Source: HXMU1420-13 sp963691715
Lineage (GTDB): Bacteria; Bacteroidota; Rhodothermia; Balneolales; Balneolaceae
Assembly (NCBI GenBank): GCA_963691715.1
Contig: OY829281.1
Span: 2,108,001-2,172,000 of the forward strand
Length of the DNA: 64,000 nt
Direction of reading: 5' to 3'
Notes under the pieces: generated by a model
Database searches by the model: none
The model's input: the letters and a program-made list of their open reading frames with translations, nothing else
Told to the model about the DNA's origin: nothing
Made by a program: the position numbers and the translations under genes
In this document: piece by piece, positions 35,936-44,447 of the stretch
Layout of the letters: every line of letters begins with the position of its first letter
How positions within the stretch are numbered: the first letter of the stretch is position 1

Positions 35936-37507
35936 ATGGAATTTCTTTGGATAGCGATAGCCTATGTACTAGGAATGGCAGTGAAAGCTATTAGATTACC
36001 AGCTCTTATTGGATTTCTTATTGCTGGAATAATATTATCATTGACCGGAATTGAGGTAAATAAATATTTAATACATGAAATTGGGCATTTAGGTGTTTTA
36101 TTACTTTTGTTTACTGTTGGGCTTCATTTACGTTTAAAAAATATTGTTAGAGCTGAAGTTTTTGGTGCTGGTGGATTACACTTATTAATATCGGCAGGTA
36201 TTTTTACTGGGATTGCAAGTATTTTCAACTACGAGTTAGTCGAATCTATTATCATAGGAGTGTTGCTTGGTTTTTCGAGTACAGTATTGGCTGCAAAAGC
36301 ATTAGAAGCAAGAGGAGAACTTGGAGCTTACCATGCACGTGTAGCTATAGGTATTCTTATTCTTCAAGATTTAGTGGCGATTGTAATGTTGGCTTTAACT
36401 GGTGGAGGATTACCATCCTATTGGAGCTTAGCATTACTATTACTTCCTTTAGCACGCCCAATAATTCTAAAACTTTTCGTAGCAAGTGGTCATGAAGAAT
36501 TACAGCTTTTATTTGGTCTTATATTCGCAATAGGTACTGCCACGTTATTTGAAATACTTGGGCTTTCCTCAGAATTGGGAGCACTTGCAGCAGGTGCAAT
36601 TTTATCTGGCCATGAACAAGCCAATGAGTTAGACGAAAAACTTTGGGGAATTAAAGAATCATTTCTAGTTGGTTTCTTTTTAGAAGTAGGTCTTTCAGGT
36701 TTGCCCGATATGAGTGCATTAATTTTTGCATTTGTGATTTTAGCTGTATTACCTATCAAGTCAATAATGTTTTTCTTGTTACTAGTTGGCTTTAAGCTCC
36801 GTTCTAGAAATGCATTTATGGTTATGACAACCCTAACTTCATATAGTGAATTTACCTTAATTGCGGGTGCAGTAGCTCTAAGTAATGGATTTATTCCAGA
36901 ATCAGCATTTATCGCAATGGCTGTAATTACAGCGGTAAGCTATGCTATAAATGCTCCCATTGCTTCTAATGCAAATAACCTTTGGAGTAAATTTGAATTT
37001 AAACTTATCCCCTTCGAGCGGGATGTAAAACATCCTGGTCATCAGGTTGTGAACCTTGGCGAAGCACAATACTTAGTTGTTGGTATGGGTCAATCTGGCC
37101 AAGCAGCCTATGATTATTTAAAAGATCGGGATATAAGAGTGACAGGTATCGATAGTGATCCAGCTCGTATAGAAAATAATATAAAAGAAAGAAGACGTGT
37201 TGCATATGGCGATGCCAATGATCCTGAATTATGGCAACAGATAGATCTATCAAACATAAGCTCCATAATGCTTTCGATGGGTAATATAGACACCAAAGTT
37301 CAGGCCACAAAAATGCTACGAGAAAATAAATTTGATGGGAAAATTTATGCTCTTACTATGCGCGATGAAGAACATATGGCATTAACAGAATCTGGTGCTA
37401 ATGCTGTATGCTTACCCCTGAAACAAGCGGGCAGAAAACTTGCAGAGTTAAGCATTACTTCTGAACTAATCAGTAACACTTCATCAATTTCGATGGATGT
37501 ATCATAA
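35936..37507 (+). CDS. CPA2 cation:proton antiporter with RCK/TrkA-N domain (Kef/YbaL-like)
   Basis: 523 residues. Residues 1-360 contain about twelve membrane helices of the CPA2 family, with IRLPALIGFLIAGIILS, LGFSSTVLAAKALEARGE (the conserved helix-breaking region) and ILQDLVAIVMLAL. A cytoplasmic TrkA-N/RCK nucleotide-binding domain starts around 378 (LVVGMGQSGQAAYDYL, then GIDSD). Such antiporters exchange K+ or Na+ for protons under control of a nucleotide or thiol ligand; the Kef branch is opened by electrophile-glutathione adducts. It heads a three-gene run, 30 bases before the kinase, and lies behind two quinone-defence genes. Confidence 0.92.
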   Translation: MEFLWIAIAYVLGMAVKAIRLPALIGFLIAGIILSLTGIEVNKYLIHEIGHLGVLLLLFTVGLHLRLKNIVRAEVFGAGGLHLLISAGIFTGIASIFNYELVESIIIGVLLGFSSTVLAAKALEARGELGAYHARVAIGILILQDLVAIVMLALTGGGLPSYWSLALLLLPLARPIILKLFVASGHEELQLLFGLIFAIGTATLFEILGLSSELGALAAGAILSGHEQANELDEKLWGIKESFLVGFFLEVGLSGLPDMSALIFAFVILAVLPIKSIMFFLLLVGFKLRSRNAFMVMTTLTSYSEFTLIAGAVALSNGFIPESAFIAMAVITAVSYAINAPIASNANNLWSKFEFKLIPFERDVKHPGHQVVNLGEAQYLVVGMGQSGQAAYDYLKDRDIRVTGIDSDPARIENNIKERRRVAYGDANDPELWQQIDLSNISSIMLSMGNIDTKVQATKMLRENKFDGKIYALTMRDEEHMALTESGANAVCLPLKQAGRKLAELSITSELISNTSSISMDVS

Positions 37508-37537
37508 GCCATTGAATATTTATTAGGTAATGTATTT

Positions 37538-38926
37538 ATGAATAACCATGTAGTAGAATTTTTAAGAACAATCACTCACTTTAGAAGTGTACCTGTTTCT
37601 CAATTAGAATGGTTAGTTAATCAATCTCAAATCTGTACTTATCAACCCGGTGAACAGTTATCTGTTCCAGGAAGTGATATGGATAGATTGTTTATTTTTC
37701 TTAAGGGTGAAGTTAAAATTGAAATTAAAACAGGAAATCAATTACGTGAACTTGGGGTATTTCAAAAAGCTGATATATCCGGTAAACTACCGTTTTCCCG
37801 AATGCAATCATCGGTAGGTTATTTAACAGTTATTGAAGAATGTACGGTTCTTGAAACACCTGAAATTCTATTCCCTCAAATTGCAACACATTATGAATTG
37901 ATAGAAGCATTCGTTCATATAATGTCCGATCGAATTAGAAATTTTACGACAACTCAACAGCAGAATGAAAAATTAATGGCTCTAGGAAAGCTTTCTGCTG
38001 GATTAGCACATGAATTGAATAATCCAGCTTCTGCCATGCTTAGAAGCGCTACTGCATTAAGAGATAATTTGGGAGCAAAACCAGAAAAATTTAAAGCAAT
38101 CATGCATCTTCGATTAACAGATCCACAAGTTGACGCAATAAACGAACTTGTTTTTCGCAAAGCAGGAAATGGAACTACTAATATGCAATCATTAATGGAA
38201 CGTACTGCTCTTGAAGATAAACTTACCGACTGGATGGATGATCATGACATAGACGAAGGCTTTGAATATGCGTCTACCTTTGCTGAATACTGCTTTAATA
38301 TAGATGACCTTGATTTCGTAAAACAAAATATAGACTCTGAATCGTTAGCTGCTGTGTTAGGATGGATTGAAGATGTACTGACAACCGAAAAAATGGTAGA
38401 AGAGATAGAAGATGCATCAAAAAGAATTTCAGATCTTGTTTCCTCTGTAAAAACCTATTCACATATGGACCGAGGCTCTGATAAAGAAGTTGTAAACATT
38501 CAAAAGCACTTAAAAAGTACCTTAACAATGCTTAACCATAAAATAAAACAGAAAAATATTGTGGTTAATGTGAATGTTGAATCAAATATGCCAGAATTCA
38601 TTGGATATGTAAGTGAATTAAATCAAGTATGGACTAACCTCATTGACAACGCTATTGATGCTGTTGAACATGGAGGAACCATAGAAATTGATGCTAAAAA
38701 TAATAATGGTGTTCTCCATATGATCTTTAAAGATAATGGAGCTGGCATTCCAGATGATGTGAAAAATAAAATCTTTGATCCCTTCTTTACCACAAAAGAT
38801 GTTGGCCAAGGAACTGGATTAGGGTTAGATGTAGTAAGAAAGATTATAGATAAGCATGAAGGGAGAATCGAAGTACATTCAAAACCAGGGAACACTGAAT
38901 TCAAACTTATTTTCCCAATTAAATAA
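37538..38926 (+). CDS. Histidine kinase with N-terminal cyclic-nucleotide-binding domain
   Basis: 462 residues, no membrane helix. Residues about 15-130 are a CNB domain: ICTYQPGEQLSVPGSDMDRL then LFIFLKGEVKIEIKTG, but the phosphate-binding cassette (GELAL..RA) is only loosely kept as ADISGKLPFSRMQS, so cyclic nucleotide binding is doubtful. HisKA has H158 in SAGLAHELNNPASA. A roughly 150-residue linker precedes the ATPase domain with NLIDNAIDAV, DNGAGIP, FDPFFTTK and GTGLGLDVVRKI. It lies between the antiporter and the response-regulator/reductase fusion (26 bases), which is its probable phosphate acceptor. Confidence 0.93.
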   Translation: MNNHVVEFLRTITHFRSVPVSQLEWLVNQSQICTYQPGEQLSVPGSDMDRLFIFLKGEVKIEIKTGNQLRELGVFQKADISGKLPFSRMQSSVGYLTVIEECTVLETPEILFPQIATHYELIEAFVHIMSDRIRNFTTTQQQNEKLMALGKLSAGLAHELNNPASAMLRSATALRDNLGAKPEKFKAIMHLRLTDPQVDAINELVFRKAGNGTTNMQSLMERTALEDKLTDWMDDHDIDEGFEYASTFAEYCFNIDDLDFVKQNIDSESLAAVLGWIEDVLTTEKMVEEIEDASKRISDLVSSVKTYSHMDRGSDKEVVNIQKHLKSTLTMLNHKIKQKNIVVNVNVESNMPEFIGYVSELNQVWTNLIDNAIDAVEHGGTIEIDAKNNNGVLHMIFKDNGAGIPDDVKNKIFDPFFTTKDVGQGTGLGLDVVRKIIDKHEGRIEVHSKPGNTEFKLIFPIK

Positions 38927-38952
38927 ATCTTGAACCATTAATTTCTGCGTGA

Positions 38953-40620
38953 ATGAAAAAACCTATCATTTTTATAGTAGATGATGATCCACAAGTTCTC
39001 AGAGCAGTAACAAGAGATCTACGAAAAAAATATCGATCTGATTTCCGTATTCTAAGTACAAATTCTCCCAATGAAGCACTAGAATCACTTCCTGAACTAA
39101 AAATGACAGGAGAAACGATCGCTCTTTTCTTAAGCGACCAAAGGATGCCCGAAATGATTGGTGTTGATTTTCTTGAACAAGCAAAAAAGCATTATCCTGA
39201 AGCAAAAAGAGTTCTATTAACAGCTTATTCAGATACCGATGCAGCAATAAAAGCTATTAATGATGTCCAACTCGATTATTATTTATTAAAACCATGGGAT
39301 CCTCCAGAAGAACGTTTATATCCTATTTTAGATGATTTATTAGATGAATGGTCAGCGCATTTTAAACCTGATTTTCAAGGTATTAAAGTGGTCGGGTTCC
39401 AGTATTCCCCAAAATCTCATACGATTAAAGATTACTTATCTGGGAATTTAATTCCATATCGCTGGTTAGATGTAGAGGGGTCTGAAAAAGCAACCGAAAT
39501 TTGCGCCTTGCATAGCATAGCATCGGCAGAATTACCTGCTATTTTCTTTGAAGATGGAAGCTATTTGTTAAATCCTTCGCCTGTTCAAATTGCTGAAAAA
39601 CTGGGGCGAAGTCCATCCGCTGATCATGAAATTTATGACGTAGCGATTATTGGGGCAGGACCAGCGGGTTTAGCAGCTGCAGTATATGGTGGTTCAGAAG
39701 GCTTAAAAACCATTCTAATCGAAAAAAGAGCACCGGGTGGTCAAGCAGGAACCAGTTCAAGAATCGAAAATTACCTAGGTTTTCCAAAAGGATTAAGTGG
39801 CTCTGATCTTGCTCGTCGAGCCATTACACAAGCAACCCGATTTGGGGTTGAGTTTTTATCCCCCCAAGAAGTAGTAAGCATTGAAACACTCGATCAATAC
39901 AAGAAAATTTCAATGGCAGATGGTAGTTGTGTTAATGCAAAAGCAGTTGTAATTACATCTGGTGTTAATTATAGAATGCTTGAAAGTAAAGGCTTAAGCG
40001 ATTTTACCGGAGCAGGAGTATATTACGGTGCAGCAATGACCGAAGCCCATGCGTTTAAAGATAAACACGTATATATAGTTGGTGGTGGCAATTCAGCGGG
40101 CCAGGGTGCTATGTATCTTTCATCTTTTGCTGAGAAAGTTTATGTAGTAATTCGAAGAGAATCTTTAACTGCGACTATGTCTTCCTATTTAATTGATCAA
40201 ATTAATAATACAGAAAATATAGAACTCGTCCCTTTCACAGAAATTGTGGAAGCATCTGGTAATGGACAATTACAGCAACTAATGCTTCGTAATAATACAA
40301 CCAGTGAAACATACCAGACCAATGCAGATGGGCTTTTTATTTTCATTGGTGCTCGACCGTACACAGACTGGATTACTGAAAATGTAATTAAAAATGACAG
40401 AGGTTTTATAGAAACTGGAAAAGAGTTACATAAATATGAAATTTTTAAAAAAGTATGGAAACTTAATCGGCAACCTTATATGCTTGAAACGTGTAATCCT
40501 GGAATTTTCGCAGCTGGTGATGTACGAGCAGGGGCAATGAATAGGGTTGCCTCAGCAGTAGGTGAAGGTGCTATGAGTATAAAATATGTACACGAATACC
40601 TCGCAGACTCAAATCTTTAA
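38953..40620 (+). CDS. Response regulator fused to thioredoxin-reductase-like flavoprotein
   Basis: 555 residues in three parts. 1-125: receiver domain with DDD at 10-12, phosphoacceptor D62 in FLSDQRMPE, T90 and K113. About 140-215: a small thioredoxin/glutaredoxin-like module (VVGFQYSPKSHTIKDYL) lacking a CxxC. 228-555: FAD/NAD(P)H oxidoreductase with GAGPAG at 234-239, PGGQAGTSSRIENYLGFP, GGGNSAGQ at 377-384 and the FAD-binding end AAGDVRAGAMNRVASAVGEG. In thioredoxin reductase the residues before the NADPH motif are CATC; here the same place reads YYGAAMTEA (357-365), so the redox disulphide is absent. Phosphorylation by the adjacent kinase probably controls the flavin domain. Confidence 0.93.
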   Translation: MKKPIIFIVDDDPQVLRAVTRDLRKKYRSDFRILSTNSPNEALESLPELKMTGETIALFLSDQRMPEMIGVDFLEQAKKHYPEAKRVLLTAYSDTDAAIKAINDVQLDYYLLKPWDPPEERLYPILDDLLDEWSAHFKPDFQGIKVVGFQYSPKSHTIKDYLSGNLIPYRWLDVEGSEKATEICALHSIASAELPAIFFEDGSYLLNPSPVQIAEKLGRSPSADHEIYDVAIIGAGPAGLAAAVYGGSEGLKTILIEKRAPGGQAGTSSRIENYLGFPKGLSGSDLARRAITQATRFGVEFLSPQEVVSIETLDQYKKISMADGSCVNAKAVVITSGVNYRMLESKGLSDFTGAGVYYGAAMTEAHAFKDKHVYIVGGGNSAGQGAMYLSSFAEKVYVVIRRESLTATMSSYLIDQINNTENIELVPFTEIVEASGNGQLQQLMLRNNTTSETYQTNADGLFIFIGARPYTDWITENVIKNDRGFIETGKELHKYEIFKKVWKLNRQPYMLETCNPGIFAAGDVRAGAMNRVASAVGEGAMSIKYVHEYLADSNL

Positions 40621-40694
40621 TTTTGAAATAGAGTTAAACTCTTACATCAAAACCAATATTCTATAGCTTAATCCATATAGCCTTTATATATACT

Positions 40695-42056
40695 ATGAAT
40701 TCAAATTATATCTTAATTTTAGTCTTGACTTTCCAACTTGGAATAGTTGGTTGTAAAAAAAATTCCACCTCTGAGGATACTACCCCTCAAATAATTGAAA
40801 CTTTTCCTTGTGAAAACGGTTTATCTGCCGGTCTTTATCCTTGTAATGGAGTTGGCATGTTTTCGCATTTAACACCAGAGGAACTCGGTGGATATGAATT
40901 AAACGATATCTGGGGATGGAAAGACCAACAAACTGAAAAACTTTATGCAATAGTTGGGCTAACTGACGGGATTTCTTTTGTAGATATAACCAACCCTAAT
41001 AACCCTATTGTTGTTGGAAATTTGGATGAATCACGTTTATCTACAAAACGCGCTAACTTGAATAACTTTGATAACGATCTATGCAAATTTGGAATAGGAA
41101 ATACACCACGTGCTAAATCAATGACAAAAGGCTCCATATGGAGAGATCATAAAGTTTTTAATAACCACTTATTTGTGGTTAGCGATGCCCAAGATCATGG
41201 AATGCAAGTTTTTGATTTAACTCGCTTGAGAGAATTTGATGGTGAAAAATTAATGTTCACTGAGGATGCGGTGTATACTGAAATTTCAAACGCTCATAAT
41301 ATTGTAATTAATGAAGAGACTGGTTTTGCCTATGCTGTTGGTGCTACTAATATATTTGGTTCGAATTTAGCAAATGAATGTAATGATGGTGGTCTTCATA
41401 TGATCGATATTAGCAACCCAAAATCTCCAACCTTTGCTGGATGTTACAGAGATTCTGAACCTCCTAGAAGACAAGTCGACTCTCCCTACATACATGATGC
41501 ACAATGTGTCATTTACAATGGCTTAGATAATAAGCACATAAATTCAGAAATTTGTTTTAGTGCTGCAGAACGATCGGTAGTAATCACTGATGTGAATGAT
41601 AAAGCCAACCCAATAACTTTAGGTTTTTCTGCGAATCCAAATGTTCAATACTCACATCAAGGTTGGTTAACCGAAGATCATAGGTTTTTTATCATGAATG
41701 ATGAACTTGATGAGTTGAATTTAGGACGAACGACAAAGACACATATATTCGATGTGAGTGATCTTGACAATCCAATATTTATTGATTCATTTGATCACTC
41801 CACCAATGCAATAGATCACAACCTTTATGTTAAAGAGAATCAAATTTTCTTGACAAATTATACATCCGGATTAAGGATTCTCAGTTTTGGCAACCTTTCT
41901 AACATGGACTTAGAAGAAACAGGTTTTTTTGATACCCAACCATTAAACAACAATATCGATTTTTCTGGCACGTGGAGTAGCTATCCTTTTTTTGATAATA
42001 ATATGGTCATTGTAAGCGATATATCAGACGGACTTTTTATTTTAAAAGTTAATTAA
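40695..42056 (+). CDS. Choice-of-anchor-B lipoprotein
   Basis: 453 residues with a lipoprotein signal (GIVGC, C20). The rest is the choice-of-anchor-B domain: LNDIWGWKDQQTEKLYAIVG, DHGMQVFDLTRLR, SNAHNIVINEETGFAYAVG, HDAQCVIYNG, HQGWLTEDHRFFIMNDELDE and a closing SGTWSSYPFF. It is the second family member in the window and lacks the FG-GAP half of the 791-residue paralogue at 20.8 kb; here a lipid replaces that part as the anchor, exactly the behaviour that gave the family its name. Several cysteine pairs suggest disulphides. Role unknown. Confidence 0.9.
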   Translation: MNSNYILILVLTFQLGIVGCKKNSTSEDTTPQIIETFPCENGLSAGLYPCNGVGMFSHLTPEELGGYELNDIWGWKDQQTEKLYAIVGLTDGISFVDITNPNNPIVVGNLDESRLSTKRANLNNFDNDLCKFGIGNTPRAKSMTKGSIWRDHKVFNNHLFVVSDAQDHGMQVFDLTRLREFDGEKLMFTEDAVYTEISNAHNIVINEETGFAYAVGATNIFGSNLANECNDGGLHMIDISNPKSPTFAGCYRDSEPPRRQVDSPYIHDAQCVIYNGLDNKHINSEICFSAAERSVVITDVNDKANPITLGFSANPNVQYSHQGWLTEDHRFFIMNDELDELNLGRTTKTHIFDVSDLDNPIFIDSFDHSTNAIDHNLYVKENQIFLTNYTSGLRILSFGNLSNMDLEETGFFDTQPLNNNIDFSGTWSSYPFFDNNMVIVSDISDGLFILKVN

Positions 42057-42229
42057 TACCATCTTAATGATATTCAATATTTAGCCAACTCTAAGATACC
42101 GAACAACTTACACCACTGTTCTATAATTCTAATAAAAACCAGCTTCTTTTTTAAGTTAAACGCACTTTTACGTAAATTTCAACTTTTGGTATTTTCAGAA
42201 AAAATAAGTTTACTCTTAATATAATTTAC

Positions 42230-43456
42230 ATGGATTTATTTGAAAAGCTAGATGGACGTCCAAGTCCATTTCGAACTTTCACCTCTGACGATTACGGATA
42301 TATCACTTTCCCCGAACTAGAAGGTCCTCTAGGACCAGAAATGAAATTTAGAGGAAAAGACGTTGTTGTATGGAGCATCAATGACTACTTGGGGATTGGT
42401 AGTAACGAATACATTCGTAAAGTTGACACAGAAGCTACAGCAAAATATTCTTTAAGTGCTCCGATGGGGGCCCGTCTTATGACTGGAAACTCTAAAGAAC
42501 ATGAAGCGCTAGAAAAAGAATTAGCTGAATTTGTTCATAAGCCAGCTGCCCAATTATTAAATTATGGATATCAAGGTATCATGAGTACAATTCATACCCT
42601 GGTTGATAGAAATGATTTTCTAATATATGATGAACTAAGTCATGCATGTATAGTGGATGGGAAACAACTAGCAATGGCTGACAAATCCGTTTTTAAGCAT
42701 AATGATATTGAAAGTTTCAAAAAGCAGCTGTTTAGAGCAAAATCTAAGTTAAAAGAAAACTCTTCTATCCTTGTTGTAACTGAGGGCGTATTTGGAATGA
42801 CTGGCGATCTTGGGATTCTACCAGAAATTATAGAACTAAAAAAAGAAGTTCCTTTTCGTTTATTGGTTGACGATGCGCACGGATTCGGCACATTAGGGCA
42901 TGATGGATCAGGTACTGGAACCCAACTTGGATGCCAAGATGGTGTTGATGTTTATTTTGGTACTTTTGCAAAGGCTGGAGCACTTATTGGTGCCTTTGTA
43001 GCTTCTGAACCAAATGTAATTGCTTTCTTGAAAGCAAATTCAAGAAGCCAAATTTTTGCAAAATCGTTACCATTGCCAATTGTAGCCACTGCAAGGGAGC
43101 GATTAAAATTAATCAGACAGCATCCAGAGTGGAGAGAAAAGCTTTGGAGTAACACCCTAAAACTTCGCGAAGGACTTCAAAAAATAGGATATAATGTATT
43201 ACCATCAGAAAGTCCTGTAACACCAGTTTTAACCTCTGGTAGTACTCAATTATGTACAGATATAATGAGAAAAATGCGTGAAGAACATGGCATCTTCGTT
43301 AGCGGTGTTGCATATCCAGTTGTTCCACGTGGAGTTGTTCTCATTCGACTTATCCCAACTGCAGCACACAACGATGAGCATATAGAAAAAACTCTTAACG
43401 CTTTTGAAGCCATTAAAGACTTTGTAATGGCGGCTGCGAATAAGCTTTCTGCTTAA
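42230..43456 (+). CDS. Alpha-oxoamine synthase, serine palmitoyltransferase type
   Basis: 408 residues of PLP fold type I, alpha-oxoamine synthase family (SPT, KBL, BioF, HemA). PLP lysine is K248 in YFGTFAKAGALIGAF; H138 in YDELSHACIVDG stacks on the cofactor, and DDAHGFG (214-220) holds the pyridine ring. The opening DLFEKLDG..., GYITFPELEGPLGPEMKFRG and MGARLMTGN are like the Bacteroidota enzymes that condense serine (or cysteate) with a fatty acyl-CoA to start sphingolipid or sulfonolipid synthesis. Reaction choice between serine and another amino acid cannot be seen. It stands alone and ends at a strong terminator. Confidence 0.9.
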   Translation: MDLFEKLDGRPSPFRTFTSDDYGYITFPELEGPLGPEMKFRGKDVVVWSINDYLGIGSNEYIRKVDTEATAKYSLSAPMGARLMTGNSKEHEALEKELAEFVHKPAAQLLNYGYQGIMSTIHTLVDRNDFLIYDELSHACIVDGKQLAMADKSVFKHNDIESFKKQLFRAKSKLKENSSILVVTEGVFGMTGDLGILPEIIELKKEVPFRLLVDDAHGFGTLGHDGSGTGTQLGCQDGVDVYFGTFAKAGALIGAFVASEPNVIAFLKANSRSQIFAKSLPLPIVATARERLKLIRQHPEWREKLWSNTLKLREGLQKIGYNVLPSESPVTPVLTSGSTQLCTDIMRKMREEHGIFVSGVAYPVVPRGVVLIRLIPTAAHNDEHIEKTLNAFEAIKDFVMAAANKLSA

Positions 43457-43486
43457 GCATACAGAAAATTTGGTCATCTAATGTTG

Positions 43487-43515
43487 AGCCTCTCCATTCT
43501 TGGGGAGGCTTTTTT
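43487..43515. terminator. Bidirectional terminator
   Basis: AGCCTCTCC (43487-43495) and GGGGAGGCT (43502-43510) form a 9-bp stem with one G-T pair, then TTTTT to 43515. It lies 30 bases after the oxoamine synthase stop and overlaps the end of the convergent nuclease-family gene. Confidence 0.85.
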
Positions 43516-44356
43516 ATTCAAAATGGAATAAAATATATACAGGCAAATGATCCGAAGGCATATTGTTGCCCGGTGAGTTTAAAAAAACCGCATATTTTTC
43601 AACATTGATTTTGTCATCAACAAATATGTGGTCAATTCTTCGATCTAAAGGATGGTTGCTATTGAAACCATTATAAGTCCCAATCGGTCCAAATGGCTTT
43701 ATTGTTGAAATCTTTCTGGCATCTCTATATACTGAATCAAGAAAGGTTATAGGCTTTGAATTAGGTATGGCATTTAAATCGCCCATAAAGAGTAGCGGAA
43801 TTCTATTACCATTCAGATCTTTAGCTTTTCTATGAATTAGTTTAGCTGATTCTATTCTTGCCTGATGGGATTCATGATCAAAATGAGCATTAAAAACAAA
43901 AAACTCTTGATCGATTTTTTTTATTCGAAGCTTTATCCAAGTACAAATTCTTCGATAATTTGCCCCCCAACCATAAGACGGAACATCGGGTGTAGGAGAT
44001 AACCAGAAGGTTCCAGAATCATGTACCTCAAAAAGATTATTATTAAAATATATGGCAGCATATTCCCCAACTTTCTTTCCATCATCACGTGCAACACCTA
44101 CATAACTATAATTGATTAATAACGAATCTAAAAACTCGACTTGATGATGCAACCCTTCCTGAATACCAAGAATATCTGGTTCATAAAATTCCAGTAACTT
44201 TAAAATTTTATATTTTCGATGCTCCCAGCTATTCTCTCCATCAAGTTCTGTTGCATATCGAATATTATAAGTCATTGCACTATACTGGCAAACACTTTCA
44301 ATAGCGGTAGCCATAAAGAATAATAAAGCAACTATCATTCTCATTGTCACTTTCAA
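43514..44356 (-). CDS. Secreted endonuclease/exonuclease/phosphatase family protein
   Basis: 280 residues with a signal peptide (MIVALLFFMATAIESVCQ). The metal-dependent phosphohydrolase fold shows MTYNIRY, GIQEGLHHQ (metal-binding Glu), FVFNAHFDHES, MGDLNAIPNS, RRIDHIFVDD and the catalytic MPSDHLPV. The family includes DNases, phosphodiesterases and sphingomyelinases; an exported member points to a nuclease or phosphodiesterase for nutrient phosphate. It follows the DEAD-box-like gene on the same strand but is separated from it by a terminator. Confidence 0.92.
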   Translation of the reverse strand: MKVTMRMIVALLFFMATAIESVCQYSAMTYNIRYATELDGENSWEHRKYKILKLLEFYEPDILGIQEGLHHQVEFLDSLLINYSYVGVARDDGKKVGEYAAIYFNNNLFEVHDSGTFWLSPTPDVPSYGWGANYRRICTWIKLRIKKIDQEFFVFNAHFDHESHQARIESAKLIHRKAKDLNGNRIPLLFMGDLNAIPNSKPITFLDSVYRDARKISTIKPFGPIGTYNGFNSNHPLDRRIDHIFVDDKINVEKYAVFLNSPGNNMPSDHLPVYILFHFE

Positions 44357-44397
44357 TTTTATATAATTTTAAATTTCTGAATCTAAAGGTTAGATAT

Positions 44398-44428
44398 AAA
44401 AAAAGCTTCATCACAAGGATAAAGCTTT
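44398..44428 (-). terminator. Terminator of DEAD-box-like gene
   Basis: On the minus strand AAAGCTTTATC pairs with GATGAAGCTTT over a CTTGT loop, 11 positions with one G-T pair, followed by TTTT. It starts 20 bases after the stop codon. Confidence 0.75.
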
Positions 44429-44447
44429 ATAATACTAGAATCGTGAT

